Notes: generated by a model not told the origin, from the letters alone. A stretch of 64,000 nt of DNA from RGIG3102 sp045633415 (GCA_045633415.1 JAZQYH010000058.1:1-64000), one strand, 5' to 3'; counted from the stretch's first letter, positions 8,552 through 15,711 are shown. A program made the numbers and translations.

Positions 8552-8590
8552 TTAAAAAGGCCTACCTTTACACAAGGGAGACTTTTTTAT
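8552..8590. terminator. bidirectional terminator between convergent genes
   Basis: Imperfect hairpin: outer AAAAAG / CTTTTT and inner CCTT / AAGG. T-rich runs on both strands serve the lipoprotein gene and the minus-strand membrane protein. Confidence 0.6.
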
Positions 8591-8601
8591 CGTAACAATA
8601 T

Positions 8602-9135
8602 CTATTTAAAAAACATTTTTCGGAATTTTCTGATATAGATTATCAGCACGTTTTCCACGGCTTTGTCGTACATAAAAAACACCAGCCAGAACATTACTGT
8701 CAGCAGTGCCACAAAGGCGGTGGAGTAGGTGGCAAATTCCTTTACCAGCACTGCCACAGGGAAAACAAACAGCAGTAAGCTGTAAGAAATTATCAGCGCC
8801 ACATTGATATAGATAAACTTTGCAATCAGCCTTGCCTTTTTGCCCAGTTTTCTGTCCAATGGCAGTTTTATTACTGAATAGAGACCGAACACAAATATAA
8901 ACATAAATACCAGCTCGTAGTCTGGCACCAGCATCAGCCCCAGAAAGCTGACTGCACCGTAAAGTGTCAGCCCTGTTTTAACCCCGTATTCGTACACTAT
9001 AATCAGAAGCAGGCTGGCTGATATGGCGGGGCACACATAGGTGGCAAAGGGAAACAAAAACCCCATCAGAAGCATTGTAACAGATAAAGCACCCAGCATA
9101 CCACACAGTGCAATTTTCCTTGTCTGGTTTTTCAT
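8602..9135 (-). CDS. small integral membrane protein, possibly ECF S-component-like
   Basis: A 177-aa protein with five or six membrane spans and a basic C-terminus (RKFRKMFFK). The start KIALCGMLGALSVTMLLMGFL and the compact six-helix layout resemble substrate-binding (S) components of ECF vitamin transporters, but no ligand-specific motif is evident and no ECF A/T genes are nearby. This is a hint only. CAGGAGAT precedes the ATG. A minus-strand TATAAT lies at 9164-9169. Confidence 0.65.
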   Translation of the reverse strand: MKNQTRKIALCGMLGALSVTMLLMGFLFPFATYVCPAISASLLLIIVYEYGVKTGLTLYGAVSFLGLMLVPDYELVFMFIFVFGLYSVIKLPLDRKLGKKARLIAKFIYINVALIISYSLLLFVFPVAVLVKEFATYSTAFVALLTVMFWLVFFMYDKAVENVLIIYIRKFRKMFFK

Positions 9136-9241
9136 TGTATCTCCTGTGAATTACTCTTTTATTATTATAGAGAATATGATACAATAAAATCAGCAGAATG
9201 CCAATAGATTTTTGGTTATATGAATTGATTTGGAGGAAAAT

Positions 9242-10186
9242 ATGAGCAAAATTCCTGTTATGATTGACTGCGACCCTGGTATAGATGATTCTATTGCTAT
9301 CATTATGCTGGCAGGTTCAGACAAGGTAGATATCAAGGCTATCACAACAACCCACGGCAACGTAGGTCTGGAAGGCACTACAAAAAATGCCCTTGCCCTC
9401 AGGGAATTTCTGGGGCTTGACTGTCTTGTGGCAAAAGGTGCCGCAAAACCTATGATTGTTCCGCTGAAAAATGCAAGCGAAATCCACGGTGCAAACGGTC
9501 TGGCAAACTTTGAACTGCCACAGCCAGAAGGCACTTTTGAAAAAGATGCCGCCTGGGATGTAATGTACCGTCTTGCAAAGGAAGAAAAAGGGGAAATGGT
9601 ACTGGTGGTACTGGGCCCTATGACAAACGTGGCGCTGACAATCCTTAAATACCCTGACTTCAAAAACTATGTAAAAAGAATATACATGATGGGTGGCAGC
9701 CGTCTTTACGGCAACCATTCACCTACAGCCGAGTTCAACATCTGGGGCGACCCACACGCCTGTCAGGTAGTGCTGAAAAGCGGTATCCCTGTGACTATGG
9801 CAGATTTGTACTTTACCTACGACAACGGCATTTGTGGTGCACAGCTGAAAGAAATCTACAGCCACGCCAAAAAGCTGAAACCTATGCTGGACGCATTTAT
9901 TGCCCACGATACAAAGTATGCCCAAAGCATCGGCAATGAATTTGATGAGCACAAAGTGGTTATCTGCGACTCTTCAGCTGCGGCGGCGCTTCTGCTGGAG
10001 GGCGACTGTCTTGAAACAGAGGACTACTATGTAGTGTGCGAAACACAGTCTACAGAAAACGAAGGTCAGACTGTTTTTGACTACAAAGGTCACCTTAAAG
10101 GACAGGCAAATGTACAGCTGTGTATGAAACTGGATATGGAAAAATACAAAGCCCTTATCCGTGATGCTGTGGCACATTTTGAATAG
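9242..10186 (+). CDS. inosine-uridine preferring nucleoside hydrolase (paralog 1)
   Basis: A 314-aa N-ribohydrolase that would split purine/pyrimidine ribonucleosides into base and ribose. The calcium-binding signature DCDPGIDDS is at residues 9-17. GPMTNVALT and MMGGSRLYGNHSPTAEFN with the following DP are typical. However, the C-terminal His-Asp signature (HDxxA in the family) reads CDSSAAAAL here, so the catalytic-site His is replaced by Cys. A TTG 12 bp upstream is in frame, but GGAGG lies between it and the ATG, so the ATG is the start. The second paralog follows 12 bp downstream. Confidence 0.88.
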   Translation: MSKIPVMIDCDPGIDDSIAIIMLAGSDKVDIKAITTTHGNVGLEGTTKNALALREFLGLDCLVAKGAAKPMIVPLKNASEIHGANGLANFELPQPEGTFEKDAAWDVMYRLAKEEKGEMVLVVLGPMTNVALTILKYPDFKNYVKRIYMMGGSRLYGNHSPTAEFNIWGDPHACQVVLKSGIPVTMADLYFTYDNGICGAQLKEIYSHAKKLKPMLDAFIAHDTKYAQSIGNEFDEHKVVICDSSAAAALLLEGDCLETEDYYVVCETQSTENEGQTVFDYKGHLKGQANVQLCMKLDMEKYKALIRDAVAHFE

Positions 10187-10198
10187 GGAGGAAAGACA

Positions 10199-11155
10199 AT
10201 GGAAAAAATCAAAATTATTATGGACGTTGATGTTGGTATCGATGATGCCATAGCTATGTGTCTTGCCCTTGGCAACGAAAACTTTGAGGTTCTGGGCTTT
10301 ACCACAACCTTTGGCAACCGCCGTGTTGATGTAACCACAGAAAACACATTGAAAATACTGGAGCTGGTAGGCCGCACAGATATTCCTGTGGCAAAGGGTG
10401 CACCTCGCCCTATGGTAAAGGAATACAATCCGCCTGAATACAGCATTGTCCACGGCTTTGACGGTCTGGGTGATATGGCAGACCCACTGCCAGAGCCAAC
10501 AATCAGACCAATTGAAAAATCTGCTGTTGAGTTTATGGCAGACACACTGCGAGATAGCGACGAGCCAATCACACTGGTGCCTGTGGGCCCAATGACAAAC
10601 GTTGCCACACTTATTATGACACATCCAGAGCTGATGCCTAAAATCAAAGAAGTTGTGCTTATGGGTGGCTCCACTATAAAAGGCAATGCTTCCCCTGTGG
10701 CAGAGGCAAACATTATTCAGGACCCAGAGGCAGCATATATCCTGTTCAAATCAGGTGTAAAAATCAAAATGGCAGGTCTTGACGCCACTTGGGACGGCTA
10801 TATTGCCTTTGACGAGCTGGAAGAATTCGGCAAGGCAAACTGGCTGGCCGAAAAAATTTATTCAATGTGTGGCATCTATGCAGAGCATTACCGTGAAAGA
10901 ATGAAAAACCCTGGTCTTGCAATGCACGACAGCCTTGCACTTGCATGGCTTGTAAACCCTGACCTTGTAAAAGCGGCAGACTATTATGTTACAGTTGACA
11001 TCAACGGCAGATATACCTACGGTATGACAGTTACAGACGTTGACAATGTAATGAAATACACACCAAATGCAACTGTTGCAATGGGTGTTGACAGATTGCC
11101 TTTTATCCAGATGATAAAGGACGCCATGGCAAACCTTGCCGCACAGAAAAAATAA
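10199..11155 (+). CDS. nucleoside hydrolase (paralog 2)
   Basis: A 318-aa nucleoside hydrolase of the same family as its neighbour, but clearly diverged. Its N-terminal signature reads DVDVGIDDA, with Val in place of the family Pro. It keeps GPMTNVAT, LMGGSTIKGNASPVAEANIIQDP and the catalytic AMHDSLA that paralog 1 lacks. GGGAGG precedes the ATG and only 12 bp separate the two genes, so they form one transcript. Complementary substitutions suggest different substrates. Function is inferred from the family. Confidence 0.88.
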   Translation: MEKIKIIMDVDVGIDDAIAMCLALGNENFEVLGFTTTFGNRRVDVTTENTLKILELVGRTDIPVAKGAPRPMVKEYNPPEYSIVHGFDGLGDMADPLPEPTIRPIEKSAVEFMADTLRDSDEPITLVPVGPMTNVATLIMTHPELMPKIKEVVLMGGSTIKGNASPVAEANIIQDPEAAYILFKSGVKIKMAGLDATWDGYIAFDELEEFGKANWLAEKIYSMCGIYAEHYRERMKNPGLAMHDSLALAWLVNPDLVKAADYYVTVDINGRYTYGMTVTDVDNVMKYTPNATVAMGVDRLPFIQMIKDAMANLAAQKK

Positions 11156-11165
11156 TAAATCATCT

Positions 11166-11190
11166 ACAGCCGTTCATAAGGGACGGCTGT
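11166..11190. repeat. hairpin after nucleoside hydrolases, no U-tract
   Basis: Perfect 8-bp stem ACAGCCGT / ACGGCTGT with a 9-base loop. It is followed by AAAATTG rather than T residues, so it may stabilise the transcript end instead of stopping transcription. rmuC begins 18 bp later. Confidence 0.55.
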
Positions 11191-11207
11191 AAAATTGTGG
11201 AGACCAA

Positions 11208-12533
11208 ATGGTAAATTTTAACTATATTATACTGGCATTGCTGGCAGTATCCGTTATCTTAAACATAATCACCCTTGTTTCTTCTTCAAAAAACAGGCTT
11301 CTGGCAGACAGGCTGGAAGATTTTGAAAAGGACGTAAAGGACTATATGGACAGAAGCCAGCGAGATATGCTGGACACTGTTTCAAGACAGCTGGAAACAG
11401 CGGGCAGGTCAAATATGGAAACACAGGTGGCGCTGTCCACACGGGAATCAGAGCGCTTTGCCCTGTTTTCACAGACTACCAACGAAAGTATGAACACCCT
11501 GCGCAAAACAGTAGGGGAAATGACCTTCAGTCTGGACAACCGTATGACAGCATTCCAGAAGCAGACCACCGCCCAGATGGAAACCATACGCCAGACCACC
11601 GAAAAACGTATGGCTGACATGCAGGCGTCCAACGAGAAAAAGCTGGAGGAAATGCGACGGACTGTTGACGAAAAACTGCAGAAAACACTGGACGAAAGAA
11701 TAAGCCAGAGCTTTAACCTTGTAAATGAAAGACTGGAGCAGGTGTACAAATCCCTTGGGGAAATGCAGAAGGTTGGCGCTGGTGTGGAAGATTTGAAAAA
11801 GGTGCTTTCCAATGTGAAAACCCGTGGTATCCTTGGGGAAGTACAGCTGGGCGCCATTCTGGAAGAGATTTTAAGCCCTGAACAGTACGAGGTAAATGTA
11901 CGGACAAAGAAAGGTTCTGCCGACAGGGTGGAATTTGCCGTTAAACTGCCGGGAGACGGGGACACACCTGTATTTCTGCCTATAGATGCAAAGTTTCCCC
12001 TGGACGCCTATTCCAACCTTATGGACGCTTACGACAGTGGCGATGCCCTTGCCGTACAGCAGGCTTCCAAGGAGCTGAAAAACCGTATAAAAGGCTTTGC
12101 AAAGGATATCCGCACCAAGTATATTGATGTGCCTAACACAACGGAATTTGCGATAATGTTCCTGCCTACCGAAAGCCTGTATGCCGAGGTGGTGCGCTAC
12201 GGTATGGTGGAAGAACTGCAGAAGGAAAAAATAAACATCGCAGGACCAACCACTATGGCGGCACTGCTGAACAGCCTGCAGATGGGCTTTCGCACACTGG
12301 CTATCCAGAAAAGCTCACGGCAGGTGTGGAAAGTGCTGGGTGAAGTCAAAACAGAATTTGCAAACTTTGAAAAAATTCTGGAAAACACACAGAAGCGCAT
12401 GCAGGCGGCAAGTGAAGAACTGGACAAGCTTATTGGTGTGCGCACCCGTGCAATTAACCGTAAATTAAGGGATGTTTCGGAATACACAGCCCTTGATACA
12501 GCGGGAGTCGGGGAGAATATGGAAAATTTTTAA
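11208..12533 (+). CDS. rmuC: DNA recombination protein RmuC family
   Basis: A 441-aa RmuC-like protein, a family with a PD-(D/E)XK nuclease-like core thought to limit recombination at repeats. An N-terminal membrane span (residues 4-24, YIILALLAVSVILNIITLV) is followed by a long coiled coil (about 30-200) and then the conserved core: RGILGEVQLGAILEEIL, VEFAVKLPG, LPIDAKFPLDAY, and FAIMFLPTESLYAEV. Length is typical. It follows the nucleoside hydrolases by 52 bp and is the last gene before the tRNA. Confidence 0.93.
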   Translation: MVNFNYIILALLAVSVILNIITLVSSSKNRLLADRLEDFEKDVKDYMDRSQRDMLDTVSRQLETAGRSNMETQVALSTRESERFALFSQTTNESMNTLRKTVGEMTFSLDNRMTAFQKQTTAQMETIRQTTEKRMADMQASNEKKLEEMRRTVDEKLQKTLDERISQSFNLVNERLEQVYKSLGEMQKVGAGVEDLKKVLSNVKTRGILGEVQLGAILEEILSPEQYEVNVRTKKGSADRVEFAVKLPGDGDTPVFLPIDAKFPLDAYSNLMDAYDSGDALAVQQASKELKNRIKGFAKDIRTKYIDVPNTTEFAIMFLPTESLYAEVVRYGMVEELQKEKINIAGPTTMAALLNSLQMGFRTLAIQKSSRQVWKVLGEVKTEFANFEKILENTQKRMQAASEELDKLIGVRTRAINRKLRDVSEYTALDTAGVGENMENF

Positions 12534-12561
12534 AAAGTTGAAATTTTTTTAAAAAAAGTGT

Positions 12562-12590
12562 TGACATTTATATAATCCCGTGGTATACTC
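12562..12590 (+). promoter_or_regulatory. strong promoter of tRNA-Leu
   Basis: Consensus TTGACA (12562-12567), 17-bp spacer, TATACT (12585-12590). It lies 30 bp before the mature tRNA. Confidence 0.85.
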
Positions 12591-12619
12591 TATCTTGCGT
12601 TAAGGATGACGCGAGATTC

Positions 12620-12706
12620 GCGGATGTGGTGGAATCGGCAGACACGCTAGCTTGAGGGGCTAGTGGTAGCAATATCGTGCAAGTTCAAGTCTTGTCATCC
12701 GCACCA
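12620..12706 (+). tRNA. tRNA-Leu(GAG)
   Basis: 87-nt class II tRNA. The acceptor stem GCGGATG pairs with CATCCGC, then ACCA with genomically encoded CCA (12704-12706). The D-arm GGTGGAATCGGCAGACAC is typical of tRNA-Leu. Anticodon stem CTAGC/GCTAG encloses loop TTGAGGG with anticodon GAG at 12654-12656. There is a long variable arm and the T-loop TTCAAGT. The last 14 bases are duplicated 249 bp downstream. Confidence 0.93.
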
Positions 12707-12742
12707 TAACGGCTAACCGAAAGGTTAGCCGTTATTTTTTTT
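12707..12742 (+). terminator. tRNA-Leu terminator
   Basis: Perfect 12-bp stem TAACGGCTAACC / GGTTAGCCGTTA with a GAAA tetraloop and a run of T residues, starting at the base after CCA. Confidence 0.92.
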
Positions 12743-12955
12743 ACAAGACTTGAACTGCGTTCAACCAGGAAAGTAATCGGTGCGTTCGCGTAGCGACCGA
12801 ATGGTTTTGCCGCAGGCAAAAACGCGAGCCGGTCATGCGAGCGTAGTGGAGCGACGGGCTGAAAGCCCCTCTTGTCCGCTCGTGACTTTCCCTTTCTCCG
12901 CCTCCCTGCATCCGCCACTGGCGGCGGTCGGCTCCGTCACCTGTCATCCGCACCA
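12743..12955. repeat. GC-rich non-coding insert ending in a copy of the tRNA 3' end
   Basis: The segment begins with CAAGACTTGAACTG, an inverted copy of the tRNA T-arm region (12681-12694), and ends with TGTCATCCGCACCA (12942-12955), a direct copy of tRNA bases 12693-12706. Between them are many short palindromes, such as TTTTGCC-gca-GGCAAAA, GGGCT-gaa-AGCCC and CCGCC-actg-GCGG. It is visibly richer in GC than the flanks. Open frames exist on both strands but look random. It resembles an insertion or duplication scar at the tRNA rather than a gene. Confidence 0.6.
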
Positions 12956-12984
12956 AAGACCAGCTGAAAAGCTGGTCTTTTTTT
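12955..12984 (+). terminator. second terminator, after the tRNA-tail copy
   Basis: Perfect 11-bp stem AAAGACCAGCT / AGCTGGTCTTT with a GAAA loop and T tract, immediately after the duplicated CACCA. It is probably the original tRNA terminator displaced by the insert. Confidence 0.85.
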
Positions 12985-13001
12985 GTTTGAAAAATATATA
13001 A

Positions 13002-13199
13002 AAGCCTTCCACTAAAATTCATGAAAACAAAATCTTGGAAATAAAAAATGACTTCGAGCTAGTAGATGGGTTGCCGCCTGAAAAGACGGGAATTACCATC
13101 AGCCCGAAATCATCGACAATTAATGTAGCAGAATTAATAGAAAGTGTCAAGAACACAGAGTATTATCCAAAACAAGATATCAGTGAAAACAAAAAATAA
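13002..13199 (+). pseudogene. C-terminal remnant of an unidentified gene
   Basis: A 65-codon open stretch ending in TAA, preceded by an in-frame stop and having no ATG or GTG. Its composition is protein-like: it reads through DFELVDGLPPEKTGITISPK, then STINVAELIESVKNTEYYPK, and ends DISENKK. It starts only 17 bp after the T tract of the terminator, so the 5' part of the gene has been lost. Its AT-rich codons differ from the CTG/ACA-rich host genes. I do not recognise the parent protein. It may be the tail of a gene of a former element at the tRNA. Confidence 0.55.
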
Positions 13200-13221
13200 A
13201 CATTTTGCCAGAAAATAAAAA

Positions 13222-13247
13222 CTCCCTTATAAAAGGGAGCTTTTTTT
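13222..13247. terminator. bidirectional terminator
   Basis: 7-bp stem CTCCCTT / AAGGGAG, T7 on the plus strand and TTTTTATTTTC on the minus strand. It lies between the gene remnant and the convergent prophage peptidase gene. Confidence 0.8.
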
Positions 13248-13272
13248 ATTTCAGTACATCACAGATAAGCTG

Positions 13273-13698
13273 TCAGTCTTTTTTGCCGAAAAACTGGTCT
13301 ATCTGCTTTTGTTCCGCTGGGGTGGGGGTGGTGTTGCCCTGCTCTATACGAATATATCTGCCTGTGGATATGCCCACCAGCTTTGCCACCTGATGACAGG
13401 CATAGCCTCTCTGTGTGCGCAGGGTGGCATAGGGCGGCAGTTTTTTGTCTGGGGCAGTCTGCCTGTGAAAAGGGGGCTGTGGTCTGCTGTCTGCCTCTGC
13501 TTCGTCAAAAGCCACGTCGCTGGTGCGGAAAAGATGGTCGCCCTCTATGTGCCGCATTTCGTGGTCTGCCGCTTTCTTCTGCCGCTTTTTGTCCAGTCTG
13601 GCATTGATATACACGTTATAGCACCCGTCGGGGCTGGTGGAAACCGTTGCCCTTACAGACGGTGGCAGGTCCACTACTCTAAAAATAATATCCGCCAT
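13273..13698 (-). CDS. ImmA/IrrE-like metallopeptidase fused to an HTH domain
   Basis: A 141-aa phage protein. The N-terminal half has the zinc-protease signature HEMRHIEGDH (HExxH-like, with Met-Arg in the middle, followed by a further His), as in ImmA/IrrE proteins that cleave phage or ICE repressors. The C-terminal 60 residues look like an XRE helix-turn-helix (YACHQVAKLVGISTGRYIRI). The in-frame GTG 12 bp upstream is itself part of the ribosome site GAGGTG, so the ATG at 13698 is chosen. It overlaps the repressor gene by 20 bp, so the two are co-expressed. Role inferred: repressor inactivation on induction. Confidence 0.72.
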   Translation of the reverse strand: MADIIFRVVDLPPSVRATVSTSPDGCYNVYINARLDKKRQKKAADHEMRHIEGDHLFRTSDVAFDEAEADSRPQPPFHRQTAPDKKLPPYATLRTQRGYACHQVAKLVGISTGRYIRIEQGNTTPTPAEQKQIDQFFGKKD

Positions 13699-14065
13699 TG
13701 ATAGAATCACCTCGCATTATTTCTATCATTTTTACAACTTTTTCAAGGTCTTCTTTAGATGCGCCCTTCGCCTTTGAAAACAAAATACGCATACCTGGGT
13801 TGTTCTTCAGTTCGTTAAGATATTCCAGCATTTCTTCGTCCTCTGTCAGTTGGCTGACAGGGGCTTTTTTTGTTTCGCCCGTCAGCAGATAGTCGGTTGT
13901 CACACCAAAATAATCTGCAATTTTCTGTAAGGTGTCGGCCTTTGGGGTGGCGGTGCCCTGCTTCCATCTGGTTGCTGTGGCCTGACCTATCCCCATATCC
14001 TTTGTTGCCTTGTACACGGATATCCCGTTTTGCTGGCACAGGTTTAAAAAGTTGTCATAAAACAT
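13679..14065 (-). CDS. XRE-family phage repressor
   Basis: A 128-aa CI-type repressor. An N-terminal XRE helix-turn-helix at about residues 5-60 (LCQQNGISVYKATKDMGIGQ, then TRWKQGTATPKADTLQKIADY, ending YLLTGE) is followed by an acidic helical oligomerisation tail (TEDEEMLEYLNELK). It lacks a LexA-like autopeptidase domain, which fits control by the neighbouring ImmA-like peptidase. AAAGGA stands 7 bases before the ATG at 14065; an in-frame extension upstream to 14101 has no ribosome site and would run into operator 1's flank. Four operator copies lie between it and the divergent early genes. Confidence 0.85.
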   Translation of the reverse strand: MFYDNFLNLCQQNGISVYKATKDMGIGQATATRWKQGTATPKADTLQKIADYFGVTTDYLLTGETKKAPVSQLTEDEEMLEYLNELKNNPGMRILFSKAKGASKEDLEKVVKMIEIMRGDSINGGYYF

Positions 14066-14104
14066 AGCTATTTCCTTTAAAAGTTTTTTGTGTATTGTCA
14101 CAGT

Positions 14105-14118
14105 TTTACAAATGTGAA
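14105..14118. promoter_or_regulatory. phage operator O1
   Basis: TTTACAAATGTGAA, a 14-bp dyad of consensus TTYRCA-WW-TGYRAA. It is the closest copy to the repressor start, 24 bp from O2. Confidence 0.75.
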
Positions 14119-14128
14119 AATATACTGC

Positions 14129-14142
14129 TTTACAAATGCGAA
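14129..14142. promoter_or_regulatory. phage operator O2
   Basis: TTTACAAATGCGAA, same dyad. It lies just downstream of a minus-strand TATAAT (14153-14158) that likely serves the repressor gene. Confidence 0.75.
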
Positions 14143-14170
14143 ATAGTATGCTATTATAACATCACAGACA

Positions 14171-14184
14171 TTCGCAAATGTAAA
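14171..14184. promoter_or_regulatory. phage operator O3
   Basis: TTCGCAAATGTAAA, same dyad in the other orientation. It overlaps the expected -35 region of the repressor promoter. Confidence 0.75.
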
Positions 14185-14233
14185 GTAGTTAAGGATATTT
14201 TAAATTTTTCTACCTTTATAATACCATAAATAC

Positions 14234-14247
14234 TTCACATTTGTAAA
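14234..14247. promoter_or_regulatory. phage operator O4 by the early promoter
   Basis: TTCACATTTGTAAA, same dyad, 12 bp after a plus-strand TATAAT at 14217-14222, around the expected start of early transcription and 23 bp before the first early gene. Binding here would silence the lytic genes. Confidence 0.75.
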
Positions 14248-14269
14248 GTGTAAATATTGATAAGGGGTG

Positions 14270-14479
14270 ATGACTTTGAAACCTTTTTGGACAGGCTGTG
14301 TGGTGGGCATTATGCATGTATACGGAATCAGTCAGGCACAGCTGGCGTGTGCAACAGGCTATTCCAGAGAGTATGTAAACGGCGTGCTTAACGGCAAGTA
14401 CACCTTTGCAGACAGCAGAAACAATATCGAAAATGCGCTGTCAGAAATTATAGAAAAGAGAAAGGCGGGGGGAGTATGA
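14270..14479 (+). CDS. small phage helix-turn-helix protein
   Basis: A 69-aa protein encoded first in the early operon, in the position of Cro or an early activator. It contains an HTH-like segment (YGISQAQLACATGYSREYVN) followed by a short basic tail (EKRKAGG). AAGGGG precedes three in-frame candidates (GTG 14267, ATG 14270, TTG 14276). I give the ATG but its spacing is tight, so the TTG is possible. Its end overlaps the next gene by 4 bp (ATGA). Confidence 0.7.
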   Translation: MTLKPFWTGCVVGIMHVYGISQAQLACATGYSREYVNGVLNGKYTFADSRNNIENALSEIIEKRKAGGV

Positions 14480-14733
14480 AATATTGTCCTGTTTGTGAAA
14501 GAGAGCTTTGGCGGGACACAGAGGTGTATGTAAAACGTGGCAGGGATATACACAAAGGCTACCAGATTGTAGGCTGTGACGGCTGTGTGCGCTGTGGCTG
14601 GGGGGATGAATTCTGGGAAGAGGACGAGCTGGAAGACAGCGAAGCCGACAACTATCTGTGGGATATGAGCAAGGAGATGAAGGCGCTGATGTCCTACAGG
14701 ACAGCCAATGCACAGCCAGAAAATGACAGCTGA
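14476..14733 (+). CDS. phage zinc-ribbon-like small protein
   Basis: An 85-aa protein with two Cys pairs (CPVCE at residues 4-8 and CDGCVRC about 35 residues later), a likely zinc site, then an acidic tail (EEDELEDSEAD). Translationally coupled to the upstream HTH gene by ATGA. Function unknown. Small zinc-ribbon proteins are common in phage early operons. Confidence 0.65.
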   Translation: MKYCPVCERELWRDTEVYVKRGRDIHKGYQIVGCDGCVRCGWGDEFWEEDELEDSEADNYLWDMSKEMKALMSYRTANAQPENDS

Positions 14734-14776
14734 CAGCCTTTTACAGCCTGCTGTGACCACAGGGGCAAAAGGCTGT
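14733..14776. repeat. inverted repeat after the zinc-ribbon gene
   Basis: Perfect 10-bp arms ACAGCCTTTT (14733-14742) and AAAAGGCTGT (14767-14776) around a 24-base loop. There is no T tract; possibly an RNA structure or processing site. Confidence 0.45.
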
Positions 14777-14838
14777 ACTGTCTGCAAAACAGAAAAACAA
14801 AAAAGGCCAGAACACGGCCGACAGAACGGGGGGCATAA

Positions 14839-15672
14839 ATGGCAGAGCGTAGAATGTTTGCAAAATCAATTATAGACAGTGATGCTTTCCTTGATATGCC
14901 ATTGTCAGCACAGGCGCTTTATTTCCACCTGTCCATAAGGGCAGACGACGACGGGTTTATCAATAATCCCAAGAAAATACAGCGTATGACAGGCTGCAGC
15001 GCAGAGGATTTGAAACTGCTGATTGCAAAAAGGTTTGTCCTTGTTTTTGACAGTGGCGTGGTGGCAATAAGACACTGGAAAATACACAACTACATACAGA
15101 AAGACAGGTATAAACAAACCATTTATCTTGAAGAAAAATCCACCCTGCAGCTGGACTCTGGGGGGGCTTATACTGTGCGTCTGGACAATGGATACACTCT
15201 GGATACACAGGATAGTATAGGTAAGGATAGTATAGGTAAGGACAGTGCAGGTAAGGACAGTATAGGTAAGGACAGTACAGGTAAGGACAGTGCAGGTAAG
15301 GACAGTATAGGTAAGGACAGTGCAGGTCAGCACAGCCAAGGCAAAACAGACCTTTCCTGCGGAAAGGATATATCTGTTGATTCTTTTTCTGAACAGACAA
15401 AGCACAGGTATGGTGAGCATAAAAACGTACTGCTTACCGATGATGAAATGCAGAAACTGAAGGCAAGGTTTGGTCTTTCCTGCAAAGAAAAGATTGACAC
15501 CCTGTCAAATGGCATTGCTCTGAAGGGCTACAGGTATAAAAGCCACTATCTTGCGCTTTTATCCTGGTTTAAGGAAGAGGCGCCCACAGGGGAGGACTGT
15601 ATTATCAGCAGTATGCTTACAGTACCCCAGTTTGAAGCGCCTGCACAGCCAAAGGACAAAAAGAAAGCTTAA
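14839..15672 (+). CDS. phage replication initiator-like protein with internal repeats
   Basis: A 277-aa protein. Residues 1-105 look like the winged-helix N-terminal domain of phage replication proteins (RMFAKSIIDSDAFLDMP, LSAQALYFHLSIRADDDGF), common in DnaD/O-type initiators. Residues 125-169 are a tandem array of DS(I/A/T)GK pentapeptides encoded by 15-bp repeats. The C-terminal part (about 190-260) resembles a DnaD-like helical tail. GGGGGG precedes the ATG. No helicase loader or polymerase follows, so the phage would rely on host replication. The repeats inside the gene may be the origin. Confidence 0.72.
   Translation: MAERRMFAKSIIDSDAFLDMPLSAQALYFHLSIRADDDGFINNPKKIQRMTGCSAEDLKLLIAKRFVLVFDSGVVAIRHWKIHNYIQKDRYKQTIYLEEKSTLQLDSGGAYTVRLDNGYTLDTQDSIGKDSIGKDSAGKDSIGKDSTGKDSAGKDSIGKDSAGQHSQGKTDLSCGKDISVDSFSEQTKHRYGEHKNVLLTDDEMQKLKARFGLSCKEKIDTLSNGIALKGYRYKSHYLALLSWFKEEAPTGEDCIISSMLTVPQFEAPAQPKDKKKA
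15211..15345 (+). repeat. 15-bp tandem repeats (candidate phage origin iterons)
   Basis: Eight near-identical 15-bp units of the type GACAGTATAGGTAAG (15211-15330), with variation mainly in the codons ATA/GCA/ACA, and a ninth degenerate unit to 15345. Perfectly in phase with the reading frame. Lambdoid phages carry origin iterons inside gene O in the same way. Confidence 0.8.
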
Positions 15673-15711
15673 CAGCCTGTATTTCACAGGCAGAGAAAAA
15701 AGGAGGCAGTT

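Noticed and set aside
12693..12706. tRNA-Leu 3' end as attachment site of the adjacent prophage
   Set aside because: The 14-bp sequence is not repeated near 30.87-31.0 kb; its second copy is only 249 bp away, so it bounds a different insert.
12685..13022. Open frames on both strands over the tRNA-tail insert
   Set aside because: They cross the tRNA terminators and palindromes and lack ribosome sites; the region looks non-coding.
15211..15345. CRISPR-like array
   Set aside because: The 15-bp units are tandem without spacers and lie in frame inside a gene; there are no cas genes.
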